5,660 bases of DNA from an uncultured Ilumatobacter sp. (lineage in GTDB: Bacteria > Actinomycetota > Acidimicrobiia > Acidimicrobiales > Ilumatobacteraceae): positions 1 to 5,660 of the forward strand of contig CALAHA010000422.1 in the NCBI GenBank assembly GCA_937891565.1. Direction: 5' to 3'. Numbering within the stretch: the stretch's first letter is position 1; each line of letters starts with the position of its first letter. Below are positions 5,108-5,660 of the stretch, one piece after another. Made by a program: the position numbers and the translations under genes. The notes below the pieces were generated by a model that ran no database searches, had not been told where the DNA came from, and was given only the letters and a program-made list of their open reading frames with translations.

Positions 5108-5660
5108 ATGGCCGGCGAACTGATCTACGCGTTTCGTGTGCTGCGTCTTCCACTGCTCGACGCCGGTGGTTCGCCAATCGGACGGATCCAAGACCTCGTA
5201 GCAATCCCGGGCCGACCCGGCACGAACGGCGAGCCCGACACCCCACCGCGCATCGTCGGCTTCGTCGCATCAAGCCAGCGCAGACGTATCTTCGTCAACG
5301 CGAACCGCATCGCTGAGCTGAACAGCGACGGTGCTCGCTTGCAAAGCTGGGACATCGATCTCAACCCGTTCAAGCCCAGGCCGGGCGAAGTGCTGATCAA
5401 CGCCGAGCTGATCGATCGCAAGGTCGGAACCGAGACCGTCAGCGACATTGCAATGCGCCGCAAATCCGACGGTCGATCCAGCTGGTGGGAAATCGACAAG
5501 GTCCGCCTGACCGCTAAGAACGCGCTGCGACGACGATCGACGTATCGACTCGTCGACTTCGAAGAGGTGCCGGCGCTCTTTGATCAGCCCACCGAAATGC
5601 AGGCCGAGGCCGCTCGCCTGCGCGACTTCCATCCGGCCGAAGTTGCTGCGTTCGTGCGCT
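5108..5660 (+). CDS. PRC-barrel / MgtE N-terminal domain protein (3' end outside the window)
   Basis: The frame from the ATG at 5108 stays open for 184 codons to the window edge. The N-terminal part (about residues 5-70) has the strand pattern of a PRC-barrel-like fold: YAFRVLRLPLLDAGG, then PIGRIQDLVAI, RIVGFVASSQRRRIFV and NANRI. A second similar module covers about 95-155 (EVLINAELIDRKV, VSDIAM, WWEIDKVRL). From about 163 an alpha-helical segment starts (MQAEAARLRDFHPAEVAAFVR) whose LRDFHPAEVA resembles the LRPADLA repeat at the start of the MgtE N-terminal domain. Actinobacterial proteins of this architecture usually go on to CBS domains and may sit near Mn2+/Mg2+ transport genes, so a cytosolic sensor or regulator of divalent-cation transport is inferred. 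No membrane segment occurs in the visible part. Transport itself cannot be claimed. The start is supported by the upstream -10 geometry and by the conserved motif beginning within ten residues. Confidence 0.82.
   Translation, partial: MAGELIYAFRVLRLPLLDAGGSPIGRIQDLVAIPGRPGTNGEPDTPPRIVGFVASSQRRRIFVNANRIAELNSDGARLQSWDIDLNPFKPRPGEVLINAELIDRKVGTETVSDIAMRRKSDGRSSWWEIDKVRLTAKNALRRRSTYRLVDFEEVPALFDQPTEMQAEAARLRDFHPAEVAAFVR

Noticed and set aside
4484..5191. Minus-strand open frame crossing the oxidoreductase 3' end and the following gap
   Set aside because: It overlaps the terminator candidate, the promoter candidate and two well-supported plus-strand genes, and the translation resembles no family.
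5270..5632. Minus-strand open frame opposite the PRC-barrel/MgtE-N gene
   Set aside because: The plus-strand frame has clear family motifs through this stretch; this one is its shadow.

Overview
The window looks like ordinary chromosomal housekeeping and metabolic sequence from a GC-rich actinobacterium. The strongest lineage marker is a near-full-length mycothione reductase, because mycothiol is a thiol found essentially only in Actinomycetota. A PRC-barrel/MgtE-N protein of an actinobacterial type, strong GC bias at third codon positions and two TANNNT elements placed exactly as in leaderless actinobacterial promoters agree with this. The gene style recalls Acidimicrobiia (Ilumatobacter-like marine actinobacteria), but that is an impression and cannot be proved from the sequence alone.

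Layout: (1) 1-33, minus strand: possibly the first codons of a gene leaving the window. (2) 103-1473, minus: mycothione reductase (mtr). (3) 1557-2051, plus: NUDIX hydrolase, divergent from mtr across a short gap with a perfect inverted repeat. (4) 2115-2780, minus: histidine phosphatase, convergent with the NUDIX gene. (5) 2852-4963, plus: stand-alone molybdopterin/4Fe-4S oxidoreductase of the DMSO reductase superfamily, divergent from the phosphatase and followed by a good intrinsic-terminator candidate at 4969-4999. (6) 5108 to the window end, plus: N-terminal part of a PRC-barrel/MgtE-N protein, probably linked to divalent-cation (Mg2+/Mn2+) homeostasis, cut by the window edge.

The genes alternate in orientation, so no multi-gene operon is visible and each probably forms its own transcription unit. 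The mtr/NUDIX pair shares an intergenic region and could be co-regulated: one keeps the mycothiol pool reduced, the other may clean up nucleotide-type metabolites. The oxidoreductase has no electron-transfer or membrane partner next to it, so its redox partner and substrate are open. I saw no mobile element, CRISPR array, rRNA or tRNA, no frameshift within the coding regions, and no new multi-gene system. The most interesting signals are the two matching leaderless-type promoters, the intergenic palindromes, and the unassigned oxidoreductase with a predicted cysteine molybdenum ligand but without formate dehydrogenase active-site residues.
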